DNA from: Polluticoccus soli
GTDB taxonomy: Bacteria > Bacteroidota > Bacteroidia > Chitinophagales > Chitinophagaceae
Direction: 5' to 3'
DNA: 64,000 nt
Assembly (NCBI RefSeq): GCF_029269745.1
Contig: NZ_JARJHT010000001.1
Coordinates: forward strand, 2,046,001 to 2,110,000
The notes beneath the pieces were generated by a model. It saw nothing but the letters and a program-made list of their open reading frames with translations. It did not search any database and had not been told where the DNA came from. The position numbers and the translations under genes are program-made. Positions 61,393 to 64,000 of this stretch are shown in pieces (position 1 is the stretch's first letter; each line of letters starts with the position of its first letter).

Positions 61393-63480
61393 TTCAAGAA
61401 ATTCGGTTTCGGTAAGAATGGTTACTGTGCCGAGTTTCTTGGCTTTTTCCAGTTTAGAGCCGGCATCTTCACCTACTACAAGATAGTTGAGTTTGCTGCT
61501 TACGCCGCTGAGTAACGTTCCGCCTTTATCTTCTACCATAGCTTCCGCATCGCTCCGTTTGAAGTGACTGAGCGTGCCGGTGAACAGGAATGTTTTTCCT
61601 AATAATCCACCTTCGGCCTGTCTTTGGCTTTTGTGGTGGCTTTCCAGGTTCACGCCTTCTTTTTCCAGCAGGTCTATCATGTGCCTGTTCTCGGGATTGT
61701 GGAAGAAGTGAGCAACGGAGGCTGCTACCTTCGGTCCCACATCTTCCAGCGACACCAGTTTCTCTTCATCCCAGTCGTATAGCTCGCGGATGTGATTGAC
61801 GGCATTCGCCAATGTTTTGGCCATCGTCTCGCCCACATGGCGTATGCCTAGTCCAAATATTACGCGGTTAAGCGGTTGCTTTTTAGAGTTGTCGATTGCC
61901 GTGCGGAGATTAGTTATAGACTTTTCGCCGAAGCCTTCCAGCTGTTTTATCTTGTCGAAATCAAGATGGTATATGCCCGGAATGTCTTTCAATAATTCCA
62001 GGTCGTAGAATTTAAGAATGTTGGCACCGCCCAGGTTACGGATGTCCATAGCATCCTTGCTGGCAAAGTGTATGATGCGCTCTACCACCTGCGCAGGACA
62101 GTTGATATTGATACAACGCCACACAGCTTCCTCCTCCGGTCGTTCCAGCGCCTCGTTACACACAGGGCAGTGTGTTGGGAAAACGATCTTTTCCTCGCTG
62201 CCGTCGCGCAGTTCTGCGAGCGGTTTAACTATATAAGGAATTACATCACCTGCGCGTTCCACTAACACAGTGTCTCCAATGTGCAGGTCTTTTTCGCGCA
62301 CTACATCTTCGTTGAACAGCGAAATAGACGTAACGGTAACACCGCCAATCGGTACGGGTTCTATTTTGGCTACAGGTGTCACGCTGCCGGTACGGCCGAC
62401 CTGAAATTCTACACGTTGCAGCTTACTGGTGGCCTGTCGTGCTTTGAATTTATAAGCCACAGCCCAGCGTGGGTGGTGGGTGGTCATACCCATACGGTCC
62501 TGCAGGTCGAACTGGTTTACTTTGATCACCAGACCATCTACTTCAAAGGGCAGGTCATCGCGCTTTTGTTCAAACTCATCACAGAATTTAATAACGTCCT
62601 CAATATTGCTGAAGCGTTTCATTTCGCGCACTGGCGTTGGAAAGCCCAGCGAATACAGGTACTCCAGCGAGTCGTAGTGTGTATGCAGTTTTGCAGGAAC
62701 GTCTTTGCCACGCTCCAGCGTGTAGTCGCTAATATGGTATAGTGTAACCGACAGTTTCCGTTTGCCCACTTCGCGTGGGTCGAGGATACGGAGGGTGCCA
62801 GATGCTGCGTTCCGCGGGTTGGCCAACGGGCTTAAACCTTCGGCAGCGCGTTGACGGTTGTATTCTGCAAATACATCTTTATGTATCACTACTTCACCGC
62901 GTATCTCTATCTGCGAGATCCCTTCTTTTGTAAAGCCAGCAGACAAAGGCATGGAACGGATCTGTTTGATGTTTACCGTCACATCTTCGCCCATGATGCC
63001 ATCGCCACGGGTAGCGCCACGGGTCAACTTACCATCTTCATATATTACGGAAACGCTGGCGCCATCATATTTTGGCTCTGCGCAGTATTCTATCTGGTCG
63101 GTACCGGCCAGCTCACGGCAGCGGCGGTCCCAGTCGCGCAGGTCGTCGGCATTATAAGTATTATCGAGGCTGAGCATCGGCACCAGGTGGCTCACCGCAG
63201 GAAATTTTTCGCTCAAGCCAAGTGCCACGCGTTGTGTAGGAGAATCGGCTGTTACCTGCTCCGGGTATTGTTCTTCGAGTCCTTTCAGTTTTTTGAACAG
63301 CGTATCATATTCAACATCGGCCAGCACAGGCTCGCTTTGCACATAGTATTTCCAGTCGGCATAATTGATCACCTCGCGCAGGGCTTCGATGTCTTGCTCA
63401 ACATTGCCACTTTCACTAGTCAATAAGGTTTTTGCCTGCTGGTAAAGGCGCTGTTCATCCTGGCTCGTGTACATGAGCAC
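61378..63480 (-). CDS. ligA: NAD-dependent DNA ligase
   Basis: 700 residues, full length. Domain Ia with DVEYDTLFKKL, adenylation motif EPKYDGASVSV (Lys137), GRTGSVTPVAKIEP, zinc finger CPVC...CININCPAQ, four helix-hairpin-helix units (GLGIRHVGETMAKTLA), and a BRCT domain (GKTFLFTGTLSHFKRSDAEAMVEDKGG). Joins nicks in replication and repair using NAD. It lies 9 bp after the TsaC/YciO-type gene and is probably co-transcribed with it. Confidence 0.97.
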   Translation of the reverse strand: MLMYTSQDEQRLYQQAKTLLTSESGNVEQDIEALREVINYADWKYYVQSEPVLADVEYDTLFKKLKGLEEQYPEQVTADSPTQRVALGLSEKFPAVSHLVPMLSLDNTYNADDLRDWDRRCRELAGTDQIEYCAEPKYDGASVSVIYEDGKLTRGATRGDGIMGEDVTVNIKQIRSMPLSAGFTKEGISQIEIRGEVVIHKDVFAEYNRQRAAEGLSPLANPRNAASGTLRILDPREVGKRKLSVTLYHISDYTLERGKDVPAKLHTHYDSLEYLYSLGFPTPVREMKRFSNIEDVIKFCDEFEQKRDDLPFEVDGLVIKVNQFDLQDRMGMTTHHPRWAVAYKFKARQATSKLQRVEFQVGRTGSVTPVAKIEPVPIGGVTVTSISLFNEDVVREKDLHIGDTVLVERAGDVIPYIVKPLAELRDGSEEKIVFPTHCPVCNEALERPEEEAVWRCININCPAQVVERIIHFASKDAMDIRNLGGANILKFYDLELLKDIPGIYHLDFDKIKQLEGFGEKSITNLRTAIDNSKKQPLNRVIFGLGIRHVGETMAKTLANAVNHIRELYDWDEEKLVSLEDVGPKVAASVAHFFHNPENRHMIDLLEKEGVNLESHHKSQRQAEGGLLGKTFLFTGTLSHFKRSDAEAMVEDKGGTLLSGVSSKLNYLVVGEDAGSKLEKAKKLGTVTILTETEFLELITK

Positions 63481-63489
63481 AAAGAAACT

Positions 63490-64000
63490 TTATCCCAGCA
63501 AATTTTCCCAATCGCCAGCACCCTCGCGTACTAATTGTGCTTCGCCGGAAGTACAATCGATAACCGTAGAGGAAATAGTGTTTCCAGATCCGCCATCTAT
63601 CACTATATCAACCAGTTTGGCAAATCGCTCGTGCATCAGTTCGGGATCGGTGTAATATTCTACGTCCTCATCCATAGGAAGCGAAACACTCATGATGGGG
63701 TTACCCAGCTCACGGACAATGGCTTGAGTAATATTGTGGTCGGGGATGCGTATACCAACAGTGTCCTTTTTTGTCTTGAGCATTTTGGGTACCTGTTTGC
63801 TGGCTTCGAGGATAAATGTGTACGGACCGGGTAGCGCTGCCTTTAGCAGCCGGAAGATTGGCGTGCTCACACTTTTGGCATAGTCGCTCAGGTGTGCAAG
63901 GTCGGTGCAGACAAAGCTGAATTGCGCTTTTTTAGGCTCTATTCCTTTAATGCGGCAGATACGTTCTATGGCCGCCGTATTATATATATCGCACCCAAGA
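63490..64000 (-). CDS. TsaC/YrdC/Sua5-family protein, 5'-truncated by window edge
   Basis: The frame is open to the window end, so the GTG at 63870 is internal. Visible sequence reads LGCDIYNTAAIERICRIKG, then ..FSFVCTDLAHLSDYAKSV, LLKAALPGPYTFIL, KDTVGIRIPDH, and a C-terminal DIVIDGGSGNTISSTVID: the known order of YrdC-type proteins. The family makes threonylcarbamoyl-AMP for tRNA t6A, or (YciO branch) is of unclear role. The missing N-terminus prevents deciding between TsaC and YciO. Confidence 0.9.
   Translation of the reverse strand, partial: LGCDIYNTAAIERICRIKGIEPKKAQFSFVCTDLAHLSDYAKSVSTPIFRLLKAALPGPYTFILEASKQVPKMLKTKKDTVGIRIPDHNITQAIVRELGNPIMSVSLPMDEDVEYYTDPELMHERFAKLVDIVIDGGSGNTISSTVIDCTSGEAQLVREGAGDWENLLG

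Overview
The window comes from a member of the Bacteroidota, most likely a Chitinophagaceae-like (Chitinophagia) bacterium. The evidence is six secreted proteins with type IX secretion (T9SS) C-terminal sorting domains (five type A, one type B/CHU_C), two TonB-dependent receptors with carboxypeptidase-regulatory N-domains, an ECF sigma/FecR (DUF4974) pair, a MetH lacking its homocysteine domain, weak Shine-Dalgarno sites, and many exact matches to the Bacteroidota housekeeping -7 box TAnnTTTG. No tRNA, rRNA, CRISPR array, transposase or prophage was seen. Apart from a small repeat-rich spot at 0.9-2.1 kb, the window looks chromosomal and non-mobile.

Layout. 0-2.6 kb: two tandem DUF6252-like genes, then a secreted orphan protein bracketed by two direct copies of a ~160-bp hairpin-ended repeat. 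2.8-5.6 kb: an L,D-transpeptidase lipoprotein and a PadR regulator translationally coupled to a membrane protein. 5.7-15.4 kb: a block with a phosphate theme: DUF47 (PhoU-like), a TonB receptor and a T9SS beta-helix protein whose upstream regions carry phased 11-bp TAA repeats resembling Pho boxes, then ppk-ppx. 15.4-17.3 kb: rfaE2, a flippase-like membrane protein and panD. 17.3-26.3 kb: T9SS proteins, two VOC proteins, the rpsF-rpsR-rplI operon with a likely S6:S18 leader, and an AraC regulator. 26.4-38.2 kb: tex, an acyltransferase, an S9 peptidase with an extra C-terminal domain, a Reg_prop propeller protein and an NlpC/P60 peptidase.

38.3-46.0 kb is the most interesting part. A minus-strand operon encodes an ECF sigma factor, a FecR anti-sigma factor, a protein fusing an STN signalling domain to an array of ~16-residue repeats, a second repeat protein, a TonB receptor without STN, and a GIN-domain lipoprotein. 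Two near-identical, identically spaced promoter-like sites (CGTAGGGGTAA-N11-GTTGTCRTATWT) lie before the sigma gene and the second repeat gene, and a weaker one lies before the TonB receptor. The sigma factor therefore probably controls its own operon, with the STN-repeat protein as signal input.

46.1-64 kb: a T9SS pectate-lyase-like protein, a DASS transporter, TlpA divergent from a DUF6029 protein, nadB, an ABC exporter, a PfpI protein, metH coupled to a PAP2-like membrane protein, a pair of tandem small membrane proteins, ligA, and a TsaC/YciO-type gene that runs off the end.

All calls were made by eye from sequence; no database search was run. Family names rest on motif recognition.
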